From Chitinophaga polysaccharea (GTDB lineage Bacteria; Bacteroidota; Bacteroidia; Chitinophagales; Chitinophagaceae), in contig NZ_CABFVU010000001.1 in assembly GCF_902150045.1 (NCBI RefSeq), positions 1,302,001-1,366,000 on the forward strand: 64,000 nucleotides of DNA, in the 5' to 3' direction. Both the position numbers and the translations under genes were made by a program. Of the stretch, positions 19,224 to 29,500 are shown one piece after another; the first letter of the stretch is position 1, and each line of letters opens with the position of its first letter. The notes beneath the pieces were generated by a model, which was given only the letters and a program-made list of their open reading frames with translations, had not been told where the DNA came from and made no database searches.

Positions 19224-19388
19224 ATGCTTACATTTATGACTATGTATTTGCTGCGTCTGTATTATCCCCGGTGGAAAGAAGGATGGCGCTTTTATTTCGG
19301 TAATTCCCGGAAAGGCAATTATGGCCGTTGGGCATCATCGCGTAAAGACTGGGCCGGACAAAAAGGCTTTTCATTGGGTTACAGCTGA
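19224..19388 (+). CDS. Possible small protein (54 residues)
   Basis: Short open frame beginning MLTFMTMYLLRLYYPRW and ending GLQ-free GQKGFSLGYS, rich in Tyr, Trp, Gly and Arg in its second half (RFYFGNSRKGNYGRWASS). Codon choice in that half resembles neighbouring genes. An overlapping frame (from 19208, 31 codons) is an alternative reading. No family recognised. The stop lies 12 bases before a strong hairpin (19401-19459). The interval 19100-19462 otherwise holds nothing recognisable. Its reality needs comparative support. Confidence 0.3.
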   Translation: MLTFMTMYLLRLYYPRWKEGWRFYFGNSRKGNYGRWASSRKDWAGQKGFSLGYS

Positions 19389-19400
19389 AACAAGTTTTTG

Positions 19401-19459
19401 AATTTTGGGATTTAGTTATTTGATCCCTTTTAAGAGGCAAATGACTAAATCCCAAAATT
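19401..19459. terminator. Long bidirectional hairpin terminator
   Basis: AATTTTGGGATTTAGTTATTT (19401-19421) pairs with 19439-19459, 20 of 21 positions. It sits between the 3' end of the minus-strand BNR lipoprotein gene and the plus-strand SDR/small-ORF region, so it can terminate both. Confidence 0.75.
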
Positions 19460-19462
19460 GTG

Positions 19463-20680
19463 TTACGGCATACCTAACAGGTTTACCACTACCTCGCTCT
19501 TATCTCCCACTCTTCTCTTATAGGCCACCAATACTTTACCGGCGCTCACTGCGCTGATCACCGGGAAATTGGCATAGGCACTATCGACCGTAAGGACTCC
19601 TGCCTCTTTTGTTTTTCCATCTGCTGCTTTATACTGGAAACCGATACGGCTGTTAAAATCGTTTTTCCACTTTACCGGTTCATCCCATACCACCAGGATC
19701 TGGTCTGCTATGGTAGCCATTTGCGGATGCTTTGCCATAGGCGATCTGCTCAGTGATTCCTTTTGCGTATAGGTGTTACCGTTATCTGCCGAGCGGCAGT
19801 AAAAAGCGCCTTGTCCGCCGCCCATTGTAAACCATGCGAAGTGCAGCCCTTTACTGTTGGCAGTAAGTGTTGGCCCTGTATGCGGGCAGCCGTTCACCAC
19901 CCAGTTATCTGCACTGATACGCACCGGTGCCGAAAATGTACGGCCCCCATCAGCAGACACCTGGTGCACCATATCGCGGATAGAATCGTTGATAATATCA
20001 CGGTAAGCCAAATGGATATCTCCATTCTCTGCTACATACATTTTGGTACGGCAGCACTGGCAGATAGTGGTGGCTACAGGAACAGCGTTTTGAAACCCGC
20101 TGCGGCCCCGGGTGGTGGCAAAGTAAAGTGTGGAACCTTCCGCGCTGGTATCCTTCCGGTTATCCAGCCAGATAGCAGCTGCTTCCCCTCCCGGCAGCAG
20201 CGCCATATCGAAATACCGCTGGTCGTACCCCGCTGTATCAGTTACCATAGGTATGGCGGCCTGCCATGTTTTCCCGTTATCAAATGACTGGGTATACATC
20301 ACTTTACCTGCATACTTATTCCTCGGGTCATTGGCTTCTATTCCAAAAAGGGCTATTACGGTACCGCCGGGCTTATACAGCAGCTTAGGTAAATTTTCAT
20401 CATGCGGGTATACACCTGAAGAAGCAGGGATCGCTACCGGCTCAGAAAACGTATACCCGTTATCGTTAGATACCGAATAATACATCAAACCTGTATCGGC
20501 GCCTTTGACTGTTTCCACCCAACTCAATACCGGCCGGCCTTCCGCATCTTTTGTAAGATAAGGACAGGAAGCATCCTTTCCTGCATGCGACACTACCAGT
20601 GCTTTGCCTGGCTGCAACCTGTGCGGCTGGCATGCGGCAAATATTATCATCGTTACTACCCATACTGCTGCCTGCTTCAT
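19463..20680 (-). CDS. BNR-repeat (sialidase-like fold) lipoprotein with Cys motifs
   Basis: Predicted outer-membrane or periplasmic lipoprotein: MKQAAVWVVTMIIFAACQ carries a lipobox. The rest is a six-bladed sialidase-like propeller with Asp-box repeats SNDNGYTF, SFDNGKTW, SADGGRTF and SADNGNTY. Such proteins are often named exo-alpha-sialidase, but I do not see a convincing sialidase active site. Notable cysteines cluster in TTICQCCRTKM, NGCPHTGP and FYCRSA, suggesting metal binding or structural disulfides. The start overlaps nothing: four bases separate it from the TonB receptor stop, so the two are co-transcribed. The open frame extends upstream to 20806 inside the receptor gene; the lipoprotein signal fixes the start at 20680. 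Confidence 0.85.
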   Translation of the reverse strand: MKQAAVWVVTMIIFAACQPHRLQPGKALVVSHAGKDASCPYLTKDAEGRPVLSWVETVKGADTGLMYYSVSNDNGYTFSEPVAIPASSGVYPHDENLPKLLYKPGGTVIALFGIEANDPRNKYAGKVMYTQSFDNGKTWQAAIPMVTDTAGYDQRYFDMALLPGGEAAAIWLDNRKDTSAEGSTLYFATTRGRSGFQNAVPVATTICQCCRTKMYVAENGDIHLAYRDIINDSIRDMVHQVSADGGRTFSAPVRISADNWVVNGCPHTGPTLTANSKGLHFAWFTMGGGQGAFYCRSADNGNTYTQKESLSRSPMAKHPQMATIADQILVVWDEPVKWKNDFNSRIGFQYKAADGKTKEAGVLTVDSAYANFPVISAVSAGKVLVAYKRRVGDKSEVVVNLLGMP

Positions 20681-20684
20681 TTGC

Positions 20685-22967
20685 TTATTTTTTTCCGGTA
20701 AATGTATAGGCCACGCCCAGGTTAAAAGTCTGACGCGGGCCAACCCTGTACGTTTTGCCATAGGCAGATTTCTCTGCAGTGGTGGCATACAGCTGATCTC
20801 CCACATTCATGCAGTTGAGCCAGCATTCAAATCCTTTATAGCTGTAACCTGCCCTGGCGTTAAACAAATCGTATCCATTGTATATGGAAGTGTTGGCAGG
20901 ATCCATATAGTATCTGCTGATATGCTGCCATTCGGCGCCTATCCTGAAACCATCCAGGAATACAGGTTTCCAGGTGATCTCGGTATTAGTGATCCATTTA
21001 GGCGCACCGCTCATCTGGTTGTTGTTATATACTTTGCTTCCATCTGAATAGGCTTTAAAAAGATGCGCTGCATAAGTGCCGCTGGTGCGTACAAATACAC
21101 TTCGAAGCGGCGTATATTTAATATTCCATTCAACGCCGCTGTGGGTGGTAGCGCCGGTATTCCGGTTTTCGTACACGCCATCGGCATTTCTTACACTGAT
21201 AATTTCGTTACTGCCGTTCATGCGGTAAATACTCAGATCTGCATATCCTTTCTCCTTTGCAAATGCAAACCAGCCGCCGGCTTCATAGTTCCGGTAAGTA
21301 GCAGATTTCAGCACCGGCACTTTTACCCCTGTATACAATTCTGAGATATTAGGCGGCGCAAACCCAACACTATAATTTGCATACAACCCACGATCTTTAC
21401 CGAGGTTATAAGTAAGCCCCAGCTTAGGTGTCAGGGCATTAAAGTTATTCCGTTCACTGGGTGCGCCGGTATATGCAGAAGGCGTGAGATGATTTTCAAA
21501 ATTATAATCCATCCGATCGTAACGTAAAGCTGCTACTACCCTCATTTCCGGCAACGGTGAAAATTCAAACTGTGTGTACACGGCACTGTTCAGTAGTCCA
21601 ACGCGGTAATCGGTGAGCAGGGAATCAGTGTTACGATAACTGGTGTAATAACCGGCAGCATCTTTCGTAATATCTATATAGTTAGCGATATAGGTAGCAG
21701 GACTATAATCCGCGCTTATACCGGCAATGAGCGCTGCCTGTTTCCAGCTGAACTGTTTTTTGTGCTGTGCTATAATGCCATAACTGTTGAAGCCATCGCT
21801 GTTGATTTGCCCGTTTGCTTTCAGAGTACCTCTTATGTCTTTGATAGCATAGAAGGGATTTTGCCCGATAGTATTATTACGGAAGAAGGCAGTAAAAGTA
21901 GTATGGTTACCAGCATCCCATTCATGATCCAGCGTGCTGCGCAACCGCAATGCTTTTACTTCACGATAGGTAAATGTTTGAAAGTTGCGGTAATCTTTTG
22001 CAAAGAAATGAGTGCTGTCGAGCCCACCAGTCTGGTCTGTTTTATAATTGATCAGTGTAGCAGCGTTGGTCCATTTATTCTTTTCATTCACCTGGTATTC
22101 CACTTTTGCGGTGAGCGCCAGTTTATGAAAATCGCTGTGGTCCATATAGCTATTGGCCTGGTTGGCATAGTAACCACTCAGTACGAAGCCTGCCTTCTTT
22201 ACTGTATTGGATACGCTGAAGTCTGTTCTTTTGTATCCCCAGTTGCTACCTTCCAGTTGAATTCTGGCAGTAGGCACCAATGTGGGAGAAGCTGTAATAA
22301 AGTTAACGGCGCCGCCTACCGCTTCACTGCCATATAATGAGGAAGCAGGCCCGCGGATCACCTCCACGGATTTTAATGCAGCCATATTGATTTCGATCAG
22401 TGCATTATGATTAAAGTCGCCGATAGTTCTGATAGGAATACCATCTTCCAGGTAAAGAAAAAGGCTTTTATAACCAATAGGCTGGCGGATGGCCATGGTA
22501 TGCTGTTCGTTGCCCAGATCTACCATGTATACGCCGCTCACTTTATTCAGTACCCTATCCAGTGTAGTGGCTTTGGTTTCGCTCAGTGTTTGGGCGGAAA
22601 TGGTGCTGATGGCTATTGGCGCTTCTGAGCGCTGCTGCTTATCGCGCGAAGAAGAAACGATGATCTCATTCAGACTGGTAGTGCTCTGCCGCAGGTAAAT
22701 CACCGGCGTTTTTGCCGCTGCATCAACGGGCAGCTGTATAGGAACATATCCTACATATGATATTTCTATGGAATCTGCTTCAGCAACAGTTAATTCATAT
22801 TTCCCCTGTGTATTGGTATTACGCCCGGTAGCGGTATGTAACAGCCTTACATTTACACCTGGCAGGGCTTCTTTGGTTTGAGCATCTGCCACGCGCCCAT
22901 GTATCTGCTGTGCATAACTGTTTGCCACAGCCATGCATGCAATGAGGAGTAAACAACATTGTTTCAT
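20685..22967 (-). CDS. TonB-dependent outer-membrane receptor
   Basis: 760-residue active-transport porin. A signal peptide ending SYAQ is followed by a carboxypeptidase regulatory-like domain (about 22-105, GRVADAQTKEALPGVNV), the plug (about 115-230: ISTISAQTLSETKATTLDRVL, VEVIRGPASSLYGSEAVGGAVNFI) and a 22-strand barrel ending in aromatic-rich FNLGVAYTFTGKK. This is the siderophore/cobalamin/metal type, not the SusC type. Substrate is unknown; the upstream Cys/His protein and downstream Cys-rich propeller suggest a metal or metal complex. Middle gene of a three-gene minus-strand operon. Confidence 0.93.
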   Translation of the reverse strand: MKQCCLLLIACMAVANSYAQQIHGRVADAQTKEALPGVNVRLLHTATGRNTNTQGKYELTVAEADSIEISYVGYVPIQLPVDAAAKTPVIYLRQSTTSLNEIIVSSSRDKQQRSEAPIAISTISAQTLSETKATTLDRVLNKVSGVYMVDLGNEQHTMAIRQPIGYKSLFLYLEDGIPIRTIGDFNHNALIEINMAALKSVEVIRGPASSLYGSEAVGGAVNFITASPTLVPTARIQLEGSNWGYKRTDFSVSNTVKKAGFVLSGYYANQANSYMDHSDFHKLALTAKVEYQVNEKNKWTNAATLINYKTDQTGGLDSTHFFAKDYRNFQTFTYREVKALRLRSTLDHEWDAGNHTTFTAFFRNNTIGQNPFYAIKDIRGTLKANGQINSDGFNSYGIIAQHKKQFSWKQAALIAGISADYSPATYIANYIDITKDAAGYYTSYRNTDSLLTDYRVGLLNSAVYTQFEFSPLPEMRVVAALRYDRMDYNFENHLTPSAYTGAPSERNNFNALTPKLGLTYNLGKDRGLYANYSVGFAPPNISELYTGVKVPVLKSATYRNYEAGGWFAFAKEKGYADLSIYRMNGSNEIISVRNADGVYENRNTGATTHSGVEWNIKYTPLRSVFVRTSGTYAAHLFKAYSDGSKVYNNNQMSGAPKWITNTEITWKPVFLDGFRIGAEWQHISRYYMDPANTSIYNGYDLFNARAGYSYKGFECWLNCMNVGDQLYATTAEKSAYGKTYRVGPRQTFNLGVAYTFTGKK

Positions 22968-23033
22968 GTATGTACGTCGTTATACTGTTCGCTGATAGCA
23001 AACAGGATTAGTCAGGTAGTTAAGGTTCAAAAA

Positions 23034-23405
23034 TCAGGCTACTACCAGTTGGGGCGGGTGGAAGACGGACAGGGCCAGCGAATGAAGGCGGGGCGCCTTA
23101 TAGTATGCGTTAAAAACGGGTTGATCAACCGGGGGCGTAGTGTGGAAAGATTGTAACGTTTCTACAAACATCACCTCATATTTATCTTTCCCGCTGTTGG
23201 TATTTTTATCCTGCTGCGCATCCCTGTCGAGTTCCTTTTTAAGATGACAGCGACCGTTACAGTGCATTTCAGGTTTGTTCTTATTTTCACAAAGAACGCC
23301 GGCGATATAGGACTGGTTCATTTTAAACTGCACGAAGATCACGCTCCTGCTGAAGTTTTGTAACAGCAGACCCAGAAATATGCATATGATCCCAAACCCT
23401 TTCAC
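23034..23405 (-). CDS. Small membrane-anchored protein with Cys/His metal-binding-like motif
   Basis: 123-residue protein with an N-terminal hydrophobic segment (about 3-27) and the motif LCENKNKPEMHCNGRCHLKKEL, that is Cys-x7-8-Met-His-Cys-x-Gly-x-Cys-His, which looks suited to soft-metal binding. A basic, Lys/Asp-rich stretch follows, and His-rich segments occur near the C-terminus. I recognise the general type as a Bacteroidota small protein found near TonB receptors, but no established function. The GTG at 23405 is the start; a -7 element ends four bases upstream, so the mRNA would be essentially leaderless. First gene of the operon with the receptor (66-base gap) and the BNR lipoprotein. 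Confidence 0.75.
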   Translation of the reverse strand: MKGFGIICIFLGLLLQNFSRSVIFVQFKMNQSYIAGVLCENKNKPEMHCNGRCHLKKELDRDAQQDKNTNSGKDKYEVMFVETLQSFHTTPPVDQPVFNAYYKAPRLHSLALSVFHPPQLVVA

Positions 23406-23409
23406 GCCG

Positions 23410-23417
23410 CAAACCTA
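23410..23417 (-). promoter_or_regulatory. -7 promoter element of the Cys/His-TonB-BNR operon
   Basis: Reads TAGGTTTG on the minus strand, an exact TAnnTTTG match, four bases upstream of the GTG start. Confidence 0.55.
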
Positions 23418-23447
23418 GTAAATAATTATCAATCCCCGGTTATGAAA

Positions 23448-23513
23448 AAACGGATTTATAGTTAGACAAACGGGACAATTCACGCCGTTGTCCATCTAAC
23501 TATAAATCCGTTT
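23448..23513. terminator. Long hairpin terminator after sprA
   Basis: AAACGGATTTATAGTTAGA (23448-23466) pairs perfectly with 23495-23513; inside it GACAA-A-CGG pairs with CCG-TTGTC. It lies just 3' of sprA on the minus strand and separates it from the TonB operon. Confidence 0.8.
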
Positions 23514-23528
23514 ATATATATCCGGCTG

Positions 23529-26500
23529 CTATTGCGACAGTACAAACCTGAAGGTAATACCGCCACTGGTGCTGGTAATCGGGTATGCCGTGGAGATTAC
23601 CGGTATGGTTTGCCTGCGGTCGTAGAAGAATTTCAGGTTTAACCGGTTATTCACTACGTAATCGATAGACGGGGAGATACCCACTACCTTCTGACCGCTG
23701 GTTGGAATGGCCAGGTCGGCATCCAGGCGGTTATTGGCTGTTTTATCGTCCCGGAAACTGAGGTCCAGCCTGAAGTTCATATCGTTCTGCAGCTTTTTGC
23801 CACCATTCCTGCTGAAGGAGAATGGGAGCTGAAGGCCTCTTACGCGGTAGCCTGCGCCGATAATGATCTCACTGGAGCGCACTTCTGTGAGCTGGTAATC
23901 GATAAGGCTCAAACTGAGAGATCGGCTCTTCCTGAATTCCACCCTGGCATTGAGGCTGTTTACAAAAGTAAGGTCTACTCCCAGTAACGGGGAGAAGGAC
24001 TCTGTGAGCGTAAGGTTGGGCACCATAAAATATGGGTAATAGTTTCCGGATATGGTATCCCTGAACGCCGGGTAGCCTGTGAGCCGCGGATCTTCAAAAT
24101 ACATGGAAGTATTATAAGAGCTCATACTCAGCGTTCCCGTATAGGCGTGCCTGATAGTAAAATTGGTCAGGAAAGAGCGGAATGGCTCCAGCTTGGTTAA
24201 CCCGTTATAAGTGAGGCTCCAGTTCGGTTTTGGAATATAATTGCTGAAAGGATTGCTTCTCACATTATCGTTACCCTGTTTCAGCAGCGACACCTTATCG
24301 GGGCTGGTACCTGTGTATGCCGCCAGGAAGGCTGGTATCAGCACATCCTGTGCATACCGGGTATAACCGTATGCGTAAGTTGGATCTTTAGGATCGCCGC
24401 TTGGAATGCCCGGATCTTTATTATAAGGATTCGCTGCGCCCAACCGTTTTGAAATGGCGTTACGGTACGATTCAAAGTTGCGGAAAGTTTGTGAAATACC
24501 ATCCGAAGTATTGATCTTACCAAACATAGTTTTGATGGCGATATAAGTAATTTCAAAACCACCGGCATCATATGGGCTCAGGTGCTGGAAGTCCACTGGA
24601 TCTGTGAGATTTTTGAACAGTTCCGTATGTGTTTTGGTAAACGACTTGGTCATGGTCAGATCGATGCGCAGGTCATTTATTGGTTCCAGCTGGGCCTGTA
24701 AATCCCAACGTTGTGTAAATTGTTGCTGGGCCTGGATGTTAAATAAGGTATCCGGTGTAATGAGCCCTTTCTGTGCAAACTTGTCGAACCATTTCCGGTC
24801 TGGCTGGTAGCCGAATACAAAGTTCAGGCCCGGCGCCATGGTGGCCCAGTTCATACCAATGATCCTGGTACTGTCTATATAACCAGGTAAACGGGTACCG
24901 GCGTTCTCATTGAAGTTGAACCCTATCCTTTTCAGCATCATCAATGGTTTCAGCAATCCTTTCAACCAAGGTGAAATTTCATCGGAAGAAGCGGTCTGGT
25001 TCTGGTTCTGCTGGTTGCCGTTTTTATTGTTATTGTTATTGTTTTGATTATTGTTTTGCGGCTTCCTGGCATTTACATCGCGTAGGAATTTCGATTTATT
25101 ATACAGCTCTACGAATTTGAATTCTGCCGTCAGTGTTTTCTGCTGGGAGTTTTCGATAGCGTTACCGAGATACAAAGCCAGCTGGGAAGCGCCTGTCCAG
25201 CGGTATTCCGTACTGTAGCCAAACGCGATGTTGGTCCAGCTTAGCGCCGGGAACTTCGCCGTAGGCAATGTGTACGTGAAGTTGGCATTGTGCATGTAAT
25301 TGGTATTACGCCCTCCTTTGAAGAAGTTACGGCGTACCGTATCTTTTTTCGCCGAGTTATCGATACGCCCGTTGGGCTCATCGATACGGGCATTATTCAC
25401 CGCATTGAACTCAAAGTTGATGCTTCGTGTCAGATCCCATTTAACAGTATAGTAGCGGTCGAACGTAAAGTACTTGTTATAGGTTTCCGGGAGCTGGTAT
25501 TTCACATCGCCGCCTACGTTGCGCACGCGGGTAGCGCCAAACTGCCGGGAAACGTCTGCCCTGAAGCTCAGGATAGAAGGTACATAGTTAATATTGAAGT
25601 CGCGTATGAGGTCGAGCCAATGCGTTTTACTTTTGATCAGTTTTTTAAACGGCTCCAGGTAATGCGGCTGGCCGGCGAAATTGTATCCCAGGCCTCCCCT
25701 GTGCTTGGTGAGCACATCGCTTTGAATGATGGGGTTATGGCGCAGGATCTGTGAGAAGGAATAGCTGATGTCAAAGTTTTCTATATCCCACAGGTGCCGT
25801 TTTCCACCACCGCCCAGGTTGAGTTTCCGGACGTTGGTAAAGTTCAGGCTTTTGATGGAAGTGAAATCCTGCGCATCACGCCGGATAGAATCCTTCTCCC
25901 GTCGGCTCCTGGCGAGGGCAATTTTATCTTTCAGTTTTATATCCAGGTCGTAAGGATCATATTCCGGGTTACTGGCCGATTGCGAGTAGCCGGCGTATAC
26001 GGGAATAGAGATCCCTGCTTTCTTTGGCAGCAGTTTACCCAGGTCGAGATTGGCGGCTGCATCGTATTGCAGGAAATTATCCCTGAACCGTTCGTTTACA
26101 CGCTGGTCAATATTTCCGAAACCGGCCGTATGCATGTTACCGGAAATGGAAATGGACCCCAGGTCTGACAGTTGTACATCTACCCTTGCCAATGCGGCGT
26201 ACCCGCCTTTTTCATCAAAATCGGTAAGGCGCAGTTCATCCAGCCATACTTCCGCGCAGCGGGGTTGTCCGTCATCTTTGGGATTCTGGATACCTATCAT
26301 CATGGTACGGGCATCACCCAGGCTGGGGTTACCTACTACCGTCATAAAGTTTCCGTACTGGTCGGCTACCGGGTTGGCAGGGTAAGGCAGCAGCGGTGAA
26401 CAGGAATCGCACATATTGCGTTGCTGTTTCAGGGTGCTGAGCTGCGACATCAGGAGATCGAGGTTGTTGCGCTCAGGCCAGATATCGAGCGCTGTTTTCG

Positions 26501-29500
26501 GACCATTCCAGTCTGTTACTTTCAGCGGAATGCGGTATTCGTAGTAGTTGCTTACAAAGTCGCTACCAATACGGATCACTGCCTGTATCTGCCCGTCTTT
26601 CAGCGAGGTGGCGGTACCTACTGCTTCCGCGTGAATGAACATCTGCAGTTTTTTGTACTGGCGCAGATCCATATTCAGTGTTTTGTACATGGCGCGCATT
26701 TCGCCGTCCTGCAGGTTGCAGAGCTGAACAGACAGGGATTGTTCATTCAGCTGCAGGGTAGTATTGTTGGTGCTGATGGTATTCTGGCGAACTACTCCCG
26801 GAGGCAACACATATGGAATAGGTGTACGGGAAGAGTTTTCTTCAATATTTACAGCAGATGAATTAAAGGTAGTGGTATTATCCAGCGGGATAGGATCGCC
26901 GGGGCGCAGTTCATACAGGTAACGGCGCCATTGGTTGCGCACCAGTTCCAGTTTACCAAAACGCACTACGATGGAATCGCTGAAATTGGTGAGGAACATA
27001 CGCATGAAACGGATGGATTTGAAATCCGGTATGTTACCAATTTTGGTGTTGTACTGGTTCAGCGGCACTTTGAACTGGTACCAGGTTTCGGTTGTTTTCT
27101 GGTTATTGGGCAACGTTACATCCGCTTCTATTTTATCTACAATGAAGTTGGAGCCTACCGCCATATTGGGTTTTAGATCCACCCGGTACTGGAAATACTC
27201 TTCCGTTTCGTTCATGGTATTATCCCTGTTCAGGTCTTCCGATTCGGGGATATTGGTAGCTGCGGAAGAGAACTGTGATTTCGGATCAGATACGGGGGAG
27301 TTGCCTTCCGGGTTGCTGTAGTTCTTATAACGCTGCAGGATGTTCAGACCATTATATACCGGGTCGCGGTAGTGTTTATAATCATCATTCGCCGGATCCT
27401 GAACGGCGCGATTATATACCGGGCTTCCGCCAAAGTTCTGACGCAGCGTATCCATATAGCCTTTGAAGAAGGCCGCTTCATCCTGCGATTTTAAACCGTC
27501 GTATCCAACGTCCTGGTAGTTGCGGATATTCGGATCATTGTCAAATGCCTGGGTGATCTGCTGCTGGAACTTGGGTACACGTCCCCATTTGGAAGAATCG
27601 ATCTTATTTGGGTCCCGGTTAGGATCGGGCATCCCGTTTTCAAAGAATTTTTTGGAGTCTTTGAGGATATCTTCCGATACGTTACCCAGGTTGAAATACA
27701 GGGAACCGCCGGTGCTGTTAGGCTGTTTGATAAAAGGATCCTGTATCCAGAATTCGATGTATTCTATATTGGCTGTTTCAAAGTCGCTATTATCGATGGC
27801 CCTCATAATACCGCCCCATTTACCCTGTGGACGGCTCAGATGGCCGTTGTTGTCCATAGCTATAGGCGTATTGGTAAAGTTATAAGGACCTCTTTCTGTT
27901 GGATAGTAAGCCAGATCGAGGGTACTCAGCTGGCTTTGTCCGAAGTCGGTAGACCTGTTTTTAAATACTTCTTTCTGGTATACCAGCCTTACCCGGGGGT
28001 CCGACTGATCATCCACAGAAATGCCTGCCGGCAGGTTCGGTGATTTGGGCAACTGGAGGGTGGGCTCAATAATATACCAGGCCAGTTTTGCCCTGTTCTT
28101 TCCATAATCCAGTATATTATTCAATTCTGCTTCGGGGAACATCACCCTGCCATTAGCGTCGGTAGCGCCTTTTGGCGTGGAGGCGAGTGCCCAGCTGGTA
28201 GCAGGGAACTTCAGGTCATAACCGCTTTTCACGCCTTCGAAGTCGTCGATGTAAGCGGTACCGCTCCTGCTGCCCGGCTCATTCACCAGTTTACTGTGAC
28301 CCGGGAACAGGCGGGCTACTTCACCGGTGAACAGGATATTGGAGGGAGAGGTGCTGGTATAGTTGGGCAATTTATCCAGGAAGCGGTTAAGACCTTTCCA
28401 TTCGGAGGCATAGTTCGCATCCAGGCCCACCATGGTGTTTTTAATAGGGTCTTCTCCATAATTCACTTTCTGGTAATATGGTCTTTCGCTCATGCGCACT
28501 ACAGTACCGCCCAGGCTCAGTTTATCGTTCACGAGATAATCCAGCCGGGTACCAAAATAGTTACGGACCTGTTGTCCGAAGAGGGAGTTATTTTCAAACT
28601 GCACATTGATAGGTACGCCGGAGTTGAGCACTCCCCCATTGATGATTTTCAGCCTGCCGAGGTTATAGTCGATGATATAGTCCACATTTTCGCGGAGCTG
28701 CTGGCCGCCGGCGGTTACCACTACTGATCCCGGCGGGATGGTGGTACCGGAGCCGAGATTGATTTCGGAGCTGCTGGCCGATTTGTAGGATCCCCTGATC
28801 ACATACCGGTTCAGCTGCGGGAACTGCTGCGCTACTACTTTAATGGAGTCGTATAATACATTATAGAGATATTGTTTTTCCAGGGCGGCATCGCCGTTAA
28901 AGGCTTTTTTCAATCCGTCTGCGAATGGTTCCAGTACGGGGAACATGATCTTACCGGTAAGGGAATTGATCGTATAGCCTTCCACGTAATCGAACACGCC
29001 ATCCGGCTGTGGGTCCAGCTGGTTGTTGAGGCGGTCGAGGTTGAGGATGGTGATGATCGGTGCGCCGGCGTAGTTGCCTTTGGCATCGGGGATATACCGT
29101 TTATCGCTGGGAGGGCGTCCTTCGGCGCCGGGATCTTTATAATATACATCCATGCGGAAGTCTTCCTTATTTACCTGGAAGGCGCCGGTGGCGTAAATAT
29201 TTTTCATCATCAGGTCCCATACCGGGAGGGTGGGACGGGCGGAAGTGGCTTTAAGCAATTTGAGGAACAAAACCGGCTGGTTGGCGCTGTTGTTCTGATC
29301 CGGGGGTACATCCTGGGAAAACTCACCCACCTGGTATACCCTTCCGTTGTAGGTATACTGGTAGGCTACGGCCAGTACTTCATCCGGTTGTAATTGTTGG
29401 TTAAGGGAGATGAAGCCCAGCTGGCGGTTATAAATGTATTCGGTGGAATCGAGCTTACGGGCAAATGTTTTCTCAAACTCTGATACCGGCTGCAGGCCTA

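Noticed and set aside
19463..20680. Annotation as a true sialidase
   Set aside because: Asp-box repeats only show a propeller fold; no convincing sialidase active site was seen and the context is a TonB receptor.
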